Both the position numbers and the translations under genes were made by a program. A stretch of 64,000 nucleotides of DNA from positions 62,001 to 126,000 of the forward strand of contig NZ_CP016226.1 of NCBI RefSeq assembly GCF_013377235.1. Direction: 5' to 3'. Positions 17,816 through 26,229 of the stretch are shown in pieces. Positions within the stretch are counted from its first letter, which is position 1. Each line of letters starts with the position of its first letter. The DNA comes from Mannheimia varigena. Its GTDB lineage: Bacteria; Pseudomonadota; Gammaproteobacteria; Enterobacterales; Pasteurellaceae. The notes under the pieces are model-generated. The model saw only the letters and a program-made list of their open reading frames with translations. It searched no databases and was not told the origin of the DNA.

Positions 17816-18268
17816 CTATACTTTCCCAATAATCAACGATAAAATGCCTGCCGCGATGAGTGGACCAACGGGGACTCCCTTAAATAATGCAACGCCAATA
17901 ATCGTGCCGATGAGTAAGCCTGTTACTAAAACAGGTTGATTGCCCATCAAGCCCACGCCACGTCCTCCGAGCCACGCCACCAGTACACCGGCAATAATAG
18001 ACACCAGCATTTTCCAGTTCAATAACTGATTGAGTTCAGGGAGCATAATTCGCCCTGAAACCAGAGGGCTAAGTACACCAATAGTTAAAATAATGATCCC
18101 GATTTTTAAACCATATTGATCGATAAAAGGAATATATTTAGAGAGTAGCGTTTGTTGCATAATCAGCAATACTGCGGCGGAAATTGTAACGGCATTGTTT
18201 TGGCTGACTAAGCCCAGTACAATTAGTACAACTAACAGTAGGGCAACAGAGTTAAATTGTAATGTCAT
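17816..18268 (-). CDS. yeaL: UPF0756 (DUF441) membrane protein, YeaL-like
   Basis: 150-residue, almost wholly hydrophobic protein with about four membrane helices. GQ/GLVSQNNAVTISAAVLLIM, GRGVGLMGNQPVLVTGLLIG and KGVPVGPLIAAGI are typical of this family, whose function is unknown. It lies nine bases upstream of hrpA and is probably cotranscribed with it. Confidence 0.9.
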   Translation of the reverse strand: MTLQFNSVALLLVVLIVLGLVSQNNAVTISAAVLLIMQQTLLSKYIPFIDQYGLKIGIIILTIGVLSPLVSGRIMLPELNQLLNWKMLVSIIAGVLVAWLGGRGVGLMGNQPVLVTGLLIGTIIGVALFKGVPVGPLIAAGILSLIIGKV

Positions 18269-18284
18269 AGTTATCTAAAAATGT

Positions 18285-18312
18285 AAAATCCCTTATCTCA
18301 GAGAGATAAGGG
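18285..18312 (-). terminator. terminator of the small coiled-coil gene
   Basis: Perfect ten-base stem CCCTTATCTC / GAGATAAGGG with a three-base loop; on the minus strand it is followed by ATTTTACATTT. Confidence 0.75.
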
Positions 18313-18326
18313 AGAATTAGGGTTGG

Positions 18327-18617
18327 TTAGTTGATGAATTTCATCAGCCCCATAAGAACGCCGACGCCAGCCAAAATAAAACCTGCCATTTTATACATTG
18401 ATGATGTTAATCTTACTTCAAGCTGAGAAATTTCAGTTCGAATTTCTGCTTTTAGCTCTTTAAGATCTTGCTTGGTAGCTAATGCCGATTGACTTTGTTC
18501 CAATGCATCATCGAGAGCATCGGCAAAAGCTTCTGCAATTTCCGGAGATTGGTTCGCTTCTTGTAGCTTTTTCACAAAGCGTAATTTGTCAAATCGTAGG
18601 CTCATCGTTGTTTCCAC
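18327..18617 (-). CDS. small coiled-coil protein with C-terminal membrane anchor (DUF1640-like)
   Basis: 96 residues: MSLRFDKLRFVKKLQEANQS, an acidic helix (EAFADALDDALEQ), a heptad region with TKQDLKELKAEIRTEISQLE, and a single C-terminal membrane helix (AGFILAGVGVLMGLM). This layout is that of the bacterial DUF1640/CCDC90-type proteins, often near toxin-antitoxin-like or phage genes but of unknown role. Start: a GTG at 18617 has GGAG six bases upstream; an ATG four codons later (18605) is the alternative and fits family N-termini. A CRP-S-like competence site lies about 80 bases upstream, suggesting control by Sxy and CRP. It has its own terminator. Confidence 0.8.
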   Translation of the reverse strand: METTMSLRFDKLRFVKKLQEANQSPEIAEAFADALDDALEQSQSALATKQDLKELKAEIRTEISQLEVRLTSSMYKMAGFILAGVGVLMGLMKFIN

Positions 18618-18685
18618 TTTTAGCTCCTTTTGTTATTGAATGACAGGCTAAATTTAGCACAGTTACAAAAGGAAATTTTGGCTAA

Positions 18686-18707
18686 TTTTGCGATCTGTGT
18701 CGAAAAA
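18686..18707. promoter_or_regulatory. CRP-S-like (competence regulon) site
   Basis: The 22 bases from TTTTGCGATC to TCGAAAAA match the pilA upstream palindrome at 30219-30240 at 19 of 22 positions. Pasteurellaceae CRP-S sites have T-rich and A-rich ends around GCGATC...GATCG. It lies just after grpE and before the divergent-in-control, same-strand DUF1640-like gene, its centre about 80 bases from that start codon. Confidence 0.55.
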
Positions 18708-18713
18708 TTGGAA

Positions 18714-19307
18714 CTAAGCGGCAACCATTACCATTGCAGGGCGGATTACACGACCGTGTAAGGTGTAGCCTTTTTGCAATACTGTGCTGATATGGTTTGT
18801 TTCAATGCCTTCTGCCGGTTGTATAGAAATGGCTTCGTGGAGTTCTGGATTAAAGGCTTCACCCACTTCGCCCATTGCCACTACGCCGAATTTCGCCAAT
18901 GTATTGATAAACTCTTTATGGGTCATTTCAACACCGTCCACTAATGCTTGAGTTGTTTCATCGGTAACTGTTTTATCTAATGCATCTAAACCACGTTCTA
19001 GGTTATCAACTACATTTAATAGCTCTTTAGAAAATTTTTCTAACGCAAATTTGTGAGCTTTTTCCACATCTTGTTCGGTACGGCGACGAATATTTTGAAT
19101 TTCTGCTTGTGCACGAAGTTGAATATCCTGTTCACGTTTATCGGCTTCTGCAATATAAGTTTCTAATTCAGTAACTCGAGCTTGAGCAAGAGCTAAAGGA
19201 TCTTCTTGGGGTGCATTTTCTTCTTGCTGAGCTTCTTCATTTACAACTTCAGGTTGAATTTCTTCTTGTTTTACTTCGTCTTGTAAGTTTTCATTTTGAG
19301 TGGTCAT
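18714..19307 (-). CDS. grpE: nucleotide exchange factor GrpE
   Basis: Cochaperone that releases ADP from DnaK. 197 residues: an acidic, disordered N-terminus rich in Glu and Gln (about 1-40), a long coiled coil (residues 42-100, with RAQAEIQNIRRRTEQDVEKA), and the C-terminal beta domain (GEAFNPELHEAISIQPAEG ... LQKGYTLHGRVIRPAMVMV). Length equals E. coli GrpE. A heat-shock promoter is visible upstream. dnaK and dnaJ are not in the window. Confidence 0.97.
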   Translation of the reverse strand: MTTQNENLQDEVKQEEIQPEVVNEEAQQEENAPQEDPLALAQARVTELETYIAEADKREQDIQLRAQAEIQNIRRRTEQDVEKAHKFALEKFSKELLNVVDNLERGLDALDKTVTDETTQALVDGVEMTHKEFINTLAKFGVVAMGEVGEAFNPELHEAISIQPAEGIETNHISTVLQKGYTLHGRVIRPAMVMVAA

Positions 19308-19352
19308 CTTTAATCCTCTTAAAAGCCTAATTTGGAAATTATAAATCTTCCT

Positions 19353-19382
19353 TAATATAGCGATAAATTAAGGGATTTCAAG
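19353..19382 (-). promoter_or_regulatory. sigma-32 heat-shock promoter of grpE
   Basis: On the minus strand CTTGAAA (19376-19382) is a perfect sigma-32 -35, followed after 15 bases by CTATATTA (19353-19360), an imperfect CCCCATNT -10. It fits the known heat-shock control of grpE. Confidence 0.6.
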
Positions 19383-19431
19383 CTCATCATAAAGTTTTTT
19401 GCCAAAAATTACATTTTTAATAAGAAAAGGC

Positions 19432-19459
19432 TTGCAAAATCTAGGGGGTGGCTTAAAAT
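19432..19459 (+). promoter_or_regulatory. probable promoter of potD
   Basis: TTGCAA, 16-base spacer containing a G-run, TAAAAT. The predicted start leaves a leader of about 60 bases before potD. Confidence 0.5.
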
Positions 19460-19528
19460 TCGCTAGTCTTTAACGCCCTTAGGCAAGGCTATATTTTTTA
19501 CTCACTTTCTTTTAACGGAGAAACTTAA

Positions 19529-20617
19529 ATGAAAAAATTAGCGGGTTTATTTGCAGCAGGTTTAGCAACAGTTGCATTAACAGCATGTAATGAAGAGAAA
19601 GCTGCAGAACCCAAAGCAGCTGAAGCAAAACCTCAAGCAACGAATCAGACAGTTCACCTTTACACTTGGACTGAATATGTTCCTGAAGGCTTGTTAGATG
19701 AATTTACTAAAGAAACGGGCATTAAAGTAGAAGTTTCAAGTCTTGAATCTAACGAAACGATGTACGCTAAATTAAAATTACAAGGTAAAGATGGTGGTTA
19801 CGATGTTATTGCTCCATCAAACTACTTTGTGTCTAAAATGGCAAAAGAAGGGATGTTAGCGGAATTAGATCACGCTCAACTACCGGTTATTAAAGAATTA
19901 AACCCAGATTGGTTAAATAAACCTTATGACCAAGGTAATAAATACTCATTACCGCAATTATTAGGAGCACCGGGTATCGCGTTTAACACTGCTGATTATA
20001 AAGGCGATGCTTTCACCTCTTGGGGCGATTTATGGAAACCTGAGTTTGCTAATAAAGTACAATTATTAGATGATGCTCGTGAAGTGTTTAATATCGCATT
20101 ATTAAAATTAGGTAAAAATCCGAATACTACAGATCCAGAAGAGATCAAAGCAGCTTATGAAGAGTTGAAAAAATTACGTCCAAACGTACTTTCATTTACT
20201 TCAGATAATCCGGCTAACTCATTTATTTCAGGTGAGGTTTCTGTAGGTCAATTATGGAATGGTTCTGTTCGTATTGCGAAGAAAGAAAATGCACCTGTTG
20301 ATATGGTATTCCCACAAGAAGGACCGGTACTTTGGGTAGATACTTTAGCAATTCCAGCAAGTGCAAAAAATAAAGAAAATGCACATAAATTAATTAACTA
20401 CTTATTAAGTGCAAAAGTAGCTGAGAAATTAACATTAGCGATTGGTTATCCAACTTCAAACGTTGAGGCATTAAAAACGTTACCAAAAGAGATTACAGAA
20501 GATCCAGCAATTTATCCATCAGCTGAAGTGTTACAAAAATCTCAATGGCAAGATGACGTAGGTGATGCTATTGAACTTTACGAAAAATACTACCAAGAGT
20601 TAAAAGCTGCTAAGTAA
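19529..20617 (+). CDS. potD: spermidine/putrescine-binding lipoprotein PotD
   Basis: Periplasmic substrate-binding component of a polyamine ABC importer. 362 residues: lipoprotein signal with lipobox LTAC (Cys20) and a Lys/Ala-rich spacer, then the type 2 binding-protein fold starting VHLYTWTEYVPEGLLDEF. Blocks YDVIAPSNYFVSKM, GAPGIAFNTADY, SWGDLWKPEF and EGPVLWVDTLAIP match PotD. ACGGAGAA precedes the ATG. It is a single-gene unit here; potABC are not adjacent, as for the second potD copy in Haemophilus. Confidence 0.93.
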   Translation: MKKLAGLFAAGLATVALTACNEEKAAEPKAAEAKPQATNQTVHLYTWTEYVPEGLLDEFTKETGIKVEVSSLESNETMYAKLKLQGKDGGYDVIAPSNYFVSKMAKEGMLAELDHAQLPVIKELNPDWLNKPYDQGNKYSLPQLLGAPGIAFNTADYKGDAFTSWGDLWKPEFANKVQLLDDAREVFNIALLKLGKNPNTTDPEEIKAAYEELKKLRPNVLSFTSDNPANSFISGEVSVGQLWNGSVRIAKKENAPVDMVFPQEGPVLWVDTLAIPASAKNKENAHKLINYLLSAKVAEKLTLAIGYPTSNVEALKTLPKEITEDPAIYPSAEVLQKSQWQDDVGDAIELYEKYYQELKAAK

Positions 20618-20633
20618 TAGCTGATTAAAATAG

Positions 20634-20661
20634 ACCTCCAAAAGTAATTTTGGAGGTTTTT
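20634..20661 (+). terminator. terminator of potD
   Basis: Ten-base stem ACCTCCAAAA / TTTTGGAGGT with a four-base loop, then a T run. Confidence 0.9.
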
Positions 20662-20727
20662 AATTATTAACTAAAACCTCCTTTCATGAAGGCAGTTATC
20701 ACTTTATTGTCTACTATGCCTAGAGTA

Positions 20728-21960
20728 CTAAAACTGCTTTATTCTTTTTATAGTATAAATACGGCGTTTATTCAACTCTTCTCGAATAGCTTGTTTTTCA
20801 AAGCCGTCTTGAATTACTTGTTGAACATCTACTTCCATTGCTGCGTAATAATAACTTTTTGCTAGCTCGGCTTGTGAGTAATCTCGGTTTTCAAAGCCTA
20901 ATCGCCCTTTTGCATCAGCTTCGCAAGCGAGCAGAAAATCAAAAAATCGTTTTGGTTTTCGCCAAACATCTAAAGCATTAAAGAGTTTAATAACGGTTTC
21001 AGGACGGAGTTCTGCCATTTTGTGGCAATGGGTATGATATTCGGTTACTAAAAGAGCAAAATCTTTAACCTCTGTTGGAATTTTGAGTCGATTAGCTAAA
21101 TTTCGAGTGGGTTGAATGCCTTTTACCTCGTGTCCGTAATGATGCGGGAGAATATCTGAAGAGGTTAGTCCTTTTCCTAAGTCGTGGCACAGGGCAGAGA
21201 AGAGTAAAGCGGTCGGATTTTCCGCATTTTTTGCAAGTTGCTTAGCCTGTTCTAATACCATTAACGTATGTATGCCAGAATCAATTTCTGGATGATGTTG
21301 AGGTGGTTGCGGTACGCCAAAGAGTTTATCGACTTCTGGGAAAAGCACTTTTAACGCCCCAACTTGGCGTAGAACGTTGAAATAAACTTGGGGACTTGAT
21401 TCTGTAAAGGCTTTCTCTGTCTCAAGCCATATCCGCTCAGCGGTAAGGTTTTCTAGCTCACCGCTACCAGAGAGCTCTTGCATTAGAGCTAAGGTTTCAT
21501 CCGCAATGGTAAAGCCAAAAGTGTAGAAACGAGCAGCAAAGCGAGCAACACGTAATACACGCAGAGGATCTTCACTAAAAGCAGGGGAGATATGGCGTAA
21601 AATTCTGTTCTCTAAGTCTTGAACACCACCATAAGGATCGAAAATCTTTCCTGTTTTATCTTGTGCAATGGCATTAATGGTTAAATCTCGGCGTATTAAG
21701 TCTTGTTCAAGGGTAACCGTGGGTGAGAAATCACAGATGAAACCATTGTAACCTTTGCCTTGCTTGCGTTCTTGGCGGGCTAAAGCATACTCTTCTTTAG
21801 TTTCAGGGTGGAGGAAAACAGGAAAATCAGCCCCCACTTGTTGAAAGCCTTGTGCTAATAATTGCTCTGAAGTTGCTCCCACCACTAAAAAATCTCGGTC
21901 TTTCACAGGTAAGCCGAGAAGCTGATCTCGCACCGCACCGCCAACTAAATAGATATCCAT
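20728..21960 (-). CDS. cca: multifunctional CCA tRNA nucleotidyltransferase
   Basis: Adds or repairs the CCA end of tRNAs without a nucleic acid template. 410 residues: nucleotidyltransferase head LVGGAVRDQLLG with DRDFLVVG metal ligands, RRDLTINAIA, RNA-binding neck, and a C-terminal HD phosphohydrolase domain (LLFSALCHDLGKG), which the gamma-proteobacterial enzymes carry. I start it at the ATG at 21960 (MDIYLVGG), with GAGAG eight bases upstream; the in-frame TTG two codons earlier is less likely. It lies 28 bases after nth in the proB-yfcA-nth-cca group. Confidence 0.96.
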   Translation of the reverse strand: MDIYLVGGAVRDQLLGLPVKDRDFLVVGATSEQLLAQGFQQVGADFPVFLHPETKEEYALARQERKQGKGYNGFICDFSPTVTLEQDLIRRDLTINAIAQDKTGKIFDPYGGVQDLENRILRHISPAFSEDPLRVLRVARFAARFYTFGFTIADETLALMQELSGSGELENLTAERIWLETEKAFTESSPQVYFNVLRQVGALKVLFPEVDKLFGVPQPPQHHPEIDSGIHTLMVLEQAKQLAKNAENPTALLFSALCHDLGKGLTSSDILPHHYGHEVKGIQPTRNLANRLKIPTEVKDFALLVTEYHTHCHKMAELRPETVIKLFNALDVWRKPKRFFDFLLACEADAKGRLGFENRDYSQAELAKSYYYAAMEVDVQQVIQDGFEKQAIREELNKRRIYTIKRIKQF

Positions 21961-21988
21961 TTGCAAAACTCTCTAAAAATATGACCGC

Positions 21989-22624
21989 TTACATATCCGT
22001 TTTTTCTTTAAACTCGCATAAATCTTCAATAATGCACGAGCCACAACGAGGTTTACTGGCAACACAAGTGTAACGACCGTGTAAAATCAACCAATGGTGA
22101 ACATCTACTTTAAATTCATCGGGCACAACTTTAAGTAGCTTTTCTTCAACCTGTACCACATTTTTACCGGGAGCAAAATTGGTACGATTAGATACACGGA
22201 AAATATGCGTATCTACTGCAATGGTGGGGTGTCCGAAAGCGGTATTCATCACTACATTGGCGGTTTTTCTACCCACACCGGCAAGAGCTTCGAGAGCATC
22301 ACGATCTTCCGGCACTTCACCGTTATGTTTTTCAATCAGATCCCGGCAGGTTTTGATGATATTTTCCGCTTTGCTGTTAAACAAGCCGATGGTTTTGATG
22401 TACTCTTTCAGCCCATCCACGCCTAAATTGAGAATGGCTTGCGGAGTGTTCGCAACCGGAAATAATTTATCCGTTGCCTTGTTCACACCTTTGTCGGTGG
22501 CTTGTGCAGAAAGAATAACCGCAATCAATAATTCAAACGGATTGCTGTAATTTAGCTCCGTTGTTGGGTGTGGATTTTCGTTTCGTAATCGAGTTAAAAT
22601 TTCAACACGTTTTGCTTTATTCAT
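21989..22624 (-). CDS. nth: endonuclease III
   Basis: DNA glycosylase/AP lyase that removes oxidised pyrimidines. The 211-residue protein matches E. coli Nth position by position at the key sites: Lys120 in ALAGVGRKTANVV, Asp138 in TIAVDTHIFRV, and the 4Fe-4S cysteines 187, 194, 197 and 203 (CVASKPRCGSCIIEDLC). Two bases separate it from the upstream permease gene, so it is cotranscribed. Confidence 0.97.
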   Translation of the reverse strand: MNKAKRVEILTRLRNENPHPTTELNYSNPFELLIAVILSAQATDKGVNKATDKLFPVANTPQAILNLGVDGLKEYIKTIGLFNSKAENIIKTCRDLIEKHNGEVPEDRDALEALAGVGRKTANVVMNTAFGHPTIAVDTHIFRVSNRTNFAPGKNVVQVEEKLLKVVPDEFKVDVHHWLILHGRYTCVASKPRCGSCIIEDLCEFKEKTDM

Positions 22625-22626
22625 TG

Positions 22627-23391
22627 TTAATTAAAAATTCCTTGTTCGTAAAGCATTTTGGCAACCATAATAAAAGACATGGTTACCAACATTGGACGGA
22701 TTAATTTTTTGCCTTTTGTCATTACCATTTTAGCACCGAGTGTACCACCAATAAATTGCCCTACCATCATAATTAATCCAACTTTCCAGATAACAGCTCC
22801 ACCGATTGTAAAGAAAATAAGTGAAGCAAAGTTAGAGGTAAAGTTCATAATTTTAGCGTGTGCGACTGATTTTGATAAGTTAAAGCCGAGTAATAGGATA
22901 CAGCCAAGAGTCATAAAAGAACCAGCAGCTGGTCCAAACATACCATCATAAAAGCCGAATATAACAGCAGCGGTAAACGAGAAAGTAGTCAAGCTCACTC
23001 GTTGTTTACGATCTTCGTCACCAATACTTGGGCTAAATAAAAAATAGATACCAATAATTAAAATTAAAAATGGTAATAATTTTTTTAAGTACTCTACATC
23101 AATATGCTGTACAAAAATAGTGCCAGAGGCTGAGCCGATAAATGTACATAAAATCAGTAGCCAAATTTGCTTTAAATTGACGGCTTTTTTGCGGATAAAA
23201 TAAAATGAGGCAGAAAATGATCCACCACAGGCTTGTAATTTATTTGTGCCTAAAGCCATTGCCGGTGGCAGCCCTGCCGCCATCAATGCCGGAATAGTGA
23301 GTAAACCACCGCCGCCGGCAATTGCATCAATAAAGCCGGCAAGTATAGCAACACCAAATAAAATAGCTAAAATATCAATTCCAAGTTCCAT
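22627..23391 (-). CDS. yfcA: TSUP (TauE/SafE) family permease, YfcA-like
   Basis: 254-residue inner-membrane protein of about eight helices. The N-terminal GFIDAIAGGGGLLTIPALMA and GTNKLQACGGSFSA, and the second-half repeat GFYDGMFGPAAGSFM, are the twin signatures of the TSUP family, which moves sulfur compounds or organic anions. The substrate is not visible from sequence. Its ATG shares one base with the proB stop (TAATG), indicating translational coupling. Confidence 0.9.
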   Translation of the reverse strand: MELGIDILAILFGVAILAGFIDAIAGGGGLLTIPALMAAGLPPAMALGTNKLQACGGSFSASFYFIRKKAVNLKQIWLLILCTFIGSASGTIFVQHIDVEYLKKLLPFLILIIGIYFLFSPSIGDEDRKQRVSLTTFSFTAAVIFGFYDGMFGPAAGSFMTLGCILLLGFNLSKSVAHAKIMNFTSNFASLIFFTIGGAVIWKVGLIMMVGQFIGGTLGAKMVMTKGKKLIRPMLVTMSFIMVAKMLYEQGIFN

Positions 23392-24482
23392 TAATACACC
23401 ACCATTTCATCACTGTGAACGGCAACCGAGCCAAATTCATAGCCCAGTAGCGATTCAATCTCTTTCGATTTTTTGCCTTTAATCCGAAGTAGTGCCTCAC
23501 TGCTATAACGAGCGATGCCGAGAGCAATTGCTTTCCCGTCTTGGTTGAAGATTTTGATCACCTCACCTCGAGTAAATTCGCCTTTGATTTCAGAAACGCC
23601 CACAGGCAGCAGTGATTTATGAGCGAGCAATGCTTGTTCTGCCCCGAGATCCACCACAATTTCCCCTACTTGTGGGGCGGCAAATAGCCAACGTTTTCTG
23701 CCTTCCAAGCGGTCAGATTGCACTAAAAATTTGCTACCGATGTTTTCACCATTGGCTAAATCCACCAACACATTTGGACGAGAGCCGGAGGCGATAATGG
23801 TTTCCACACCTGAACGAGTGGCAATATCGGCAGCGGTAATTTTGGTACTCATTCCACCTGTACCTAAGCCGGTTGAACTTCCCCCAGCAATTTGGCGGAT
23901 TTCAGACGTGATTTTTTCAACTATCGAGAGCAATTTTGCATCAGGGTTTGAACGAGGATCGGCACTGAATAAGCCTTCTTGGTCGGTCAATAAATAGAGC
24001 TGATCCGCTTGTGCGAGAATCGCTACAAGAGCCGAGAGATTGTCGTTATCGCCTACTTTAAATTCTTCGGTAGCGACCGCATCGTTTTCATTGATGACAG
24101 GGATAATTTTTTGAGCGAGTAAGGCATCAAGCGTATCACGGGCATTTAAAAAACGCTCACGGTCGTCTAAATCAGCTCGAGTTAATAGCATTTGCCCGAT
24201 GTGAATATTATAAATATCAAAAAGATTTTCCCACACTCGAATCAGCTGGCTTTGTCCGACTGCCGCTAACATTTGCTTTGAGGCTAAGGTTTTTGGTAAT
24301 TCAGGGTGTCCTAAGTAATCACGCCCTGCTGCAGCTGCACCAGACGTTACAACAATAACCCGATGACTTTTATGAAGTTCGGCAATTTGCTTCACTAATT
24401 CCAGCATATAAGGGCGGCTTAAACTTTTTGTGCCGTGAGTGAGGGTACTTGTTCCAAATTTAATGACGATAGTTTTTGACAT
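23391..24482 (-). CDS. proB: glutamate 5-kinase
   Basis: First enzyme of proline synthesis: phosphorylates the gamma-carboxyl of glutamate. 363 residues: amino-acid kinase domain (IVIKFGTSTLTHG, VTSGAAAAGRDYLG, INENDAVATEEFKVGDND, GTGGMSTKITAADIA) and a C-terminal PUA domain from about residue 275. proA is not adjacent. It begins a tight leftward operon with yfcA, nth and cca. Confidence 0.96.
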   Translation of the reverse strand: MSKTIVIKFGTSTLTHGTKSLSRPYMLELVKQIAELHKSHRVIVVTSGAAAAGRDYLGHPELPKTLASKQMLAAVGQSQLIRVWENLFDIYNIHIGQMLLTRADLDDRERFLNARDTLDALLAQKIIPVINENDAVATEEFKVGDNDNLSALVAILAQADQLYLLTDQEGLFSADPRSNPDAKLLSIVEKITSEIRQIAGGSSTGLGTGGMSTKITAADIATRSGVETIIASGSRPNVLVDLANGENIGSKFLVQSDRLEGRKRWLFAAPQVGEIVVDLGAEQALLAHKSLLPVGVSEIKGEFTRGEVIKIFNQDGKAIALGIARYSSEALLRIKGKKSKEIESLLGYEFGSVAVHSDEMVVY

Positions 24483-24595
24483 AACTGATTCACTTTATAT
24501 TAAAAATTATACGAATAAAATTATCACTTTTAAGGTGTAAAATCACGTTTAATTTGATATAAAATCAAACCAAAAGCTATAAAAGGAAAGCAAAA

Positions 24596-25084
24596 ATGAA
24601 AATAAGCGTAATTGTTGCCCGCACTAAAAATAAAGTCATTGGCAAAGATAACCAAATGCCGTGGCATTTACCTGTAGATTTGGCGTGGTTTCGTCAAAAT
24701 ACAGTAGGAAAACCAGTGATTATGGGGCGAAAAACCTATGAATCCATCGGCAGACTACTACCAAAACGCCCGAACATTATTCTTTCTCGTTCAGGTTTTG
24801 AGGTGGAAGGGGCTTATTCCGCCGAATCGCTTGAACAAGCGGTCGAATTAGCCAAAATTTTTGCAAATAGCGATGAAATTATGATTATCGGCGGCGGCGA
24901 GCTGTTCAAGCAAGCCTTACCACAAGCGGATACGCTCTATTTAACTGAAATCCAAGCAGAAATCGAGGGCGACACCTTCTTTGAATTTAACGAAGAAAAT
25001 TGGCAATTAGCGGAACAAAAATGGTCGGAGATTGATGAAAACAACCCATACCGCTGCCGTTTTATGGTGCTTAGACGAAGGTAG
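24596..25084 (+). CDS. folA: dihydrofolate reductase
   Basis: Reduces dihydrofolate with NADPH for one-carbon metabolism; the target of trimethoprim. 162 residues, normal for the family. MPWHLPVDLAWFRQNT holds the active-site Asp28; GKPVIMGRKTYESIG and the EIMIIGGGELFKQALP glycine turn bind NADPH. AAAGGAAAG precedes the ATG. An uptake signal (24835) lies inside the gene with its AT tail. Single-gene unit, divergent from proB. Confidence 0.97.
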   Translation: MKISVIVARTKNKVIGKDNQMPWHLPVDLAWFRQNTVGKPVIMGRKTYESIGRLLPKRPNIILSRSGFEVEGAYSAESLEQAVELAKIFANSDEIMIIGGGELFKQALPQADTLYLTEIQAEIEGDTFFEFNEENWQLAEQKWSEIDENNPYRCRFMVLRRR

Positions 25085-25089
25085 TATTT

Positions 25090-25117
25090 AGGGGCTGTCT
25101 AGTTTCAAGCCCCTTTG
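25090..25117 (+). terminator. possible terminator of folA
   Basis: Seven-base stem AGGGGCT / AGCCCCT with an 11-base loop followed by only three T; weak. Confidence 0.5.
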
Positions 25118-25127
25118 CTATTACTAG

Positions 25128-26015
25128 CTATAAGTGAATATGCTGTAAATTATCCCAAAACCTTTCTGCAGCATTATTTAAGCGAGTATTCATTCGATAA
25201 ATATAGCCTTTAATCGGAATGACCAATTCATCATTGTCTAATATCACTACTTTTTTATTTTGTAATTCTTCGCTAATCGCATATTCTGGTAACCAAGCGA
25301 TGCCTTGCTGATTCAGTAGCATATTTTTCAGTAATTCAGACATTGAGGAAATAAATTTTGTTTTGGTGCTTAATTCAATAGTTTTAGCTAACTTTCGATT
25401 AACTAAACGTCCCATATAGGAATTTGGCGTGTAGTTTAGTAACGGAATATGTTGATCTTTTAAGTTAAACAGGGCTTCTCCAGTAATATCTGTAGGGGAA
25501 ATCGGATAAAGTTTAGACTGCATAATTTCAAGCGACATAAAAGGTGGTTGCATTAATTTTTCATCATAAAATGAAAAAATAAAATCACTTTTCCCTTCAA
25601 TAAGCGTATTAACAGTTTGATCGACATCAATTGCCTCGACAGAATAGATAAAGTTTTCATTTGTTTGTGAGAGCTGTTTAATTAATTTCGGCATAATTGA
25701 AAGAGAGAGCGAGTGTGCAGCGGCAAATTTAATATTCGGCAAATTGCAATTGTGCCCCAATAATTCATCAAGGTTATCTCGTAATTGTTGTAATAAATTG
25801 CGGGTTTGGGAATGAAATAATTTTCCTTGCTCAGTAAGTTGTAGCGGAATAGCGGTGCGATCAAACAACTTCACGCCTACGACTTCTTCTAATGCTAAGA
25901 TTCGTCTGCTAAAGGCAGATTGTGATAAATTCCGTTTTGCTGCCGCTTGTGAAAAATGGCGACATTCCTCTAAGGTTAAAAAATCTTCCAACCACTTTGT
26001 TTCTATATTTTTCAT
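25128..26015 (-). CDS. LysR-family transcriptional regulator
   Basis: 295 residues: N-terminal winged helix-turn-helix (KWLEDFLTLEECRHFSQAAA, RNLSQSAFSRRILALEE) and a C-terminal effector-binding domain. LysR regulators usually control the divergent neighbour, here an amino-acid racemase and a dicarboxylate carrier 214 bases away. The intergenic region is rich in TTGCAT half-sites, including the near-perfect palindrome ATGCAAATTTTGCAT over its own start. The effector is likely aspartate, glutamate or a related dicarboxylate; that is inference from context. Confidence 0.92.
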   Translation of the reverse strand: MKNIETKWLEDFLTLEECRHFSQAAAKRNLSQSAFSRRILALEEVVGVKLFDRTAIPLQLTEQGKLFHSQTRNLLQQLRDNLDELLGHNCNLPNIKFAAAHSLSLSIMPKLIKQLSQTNENFIYSVEAIDVDQTVNTLIEGKSDFIFSFYDEKLMQPPFMSLEIMQSKLYPISPTDITGEALFNLKDQHIPLLNYTPNSYMGRLVNRKLAKTIELSTKTKFISSMSELLKNMLLNQQGIAWLPEYAISEELQNKKVVILDNDELVIPIKGYIYRMNTRLNNAAERFWDNLQHIHL

Positions 26016-26024
26016 ATCTCACCT

Positions 26025-26177
26025 AATGCAAATTTTGCATTTAATTTTCATTAAATGCATTAAGTTCATCTTTAGAATAACTTTATTTTATTGATTTTAA
26101 AGTGCTTTTTCCATTTATAAAATGATTTGTTGCATTTTTTGCATACAATTTCGATTTATTGCATTTCTTTTTTGCAT
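26025..26177. promoter_or_regulatory. cluster of TTGCAT half-sites, candidate LysR operator
   Basis: ATGCAAATTTTGCAT near 26026-26040 is a 15-base palindrome with only the centre base unpaired and satisfies the LysR T-N11-A rule. TTGCAT recurs at 26130, 26139, 26159 and 26172 close to the racemase start. All lie within the 214-base divergent intergenic region. Confidence 0.5.
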
Positions 26178-26229
26178 AGCTTGTTTGTATAAGTCATTGT
26201 AGTTAATTAAATCTTATAAGGAGAAGTCT

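Noticed and set aside
24553..24569. FNR-like palindrome TTTGAT-ATAAA-ATCAAA before folA
   Set aside because: The spacer between half-sites is five bases rather than the four needed for FNR, and folA is not an expected target.
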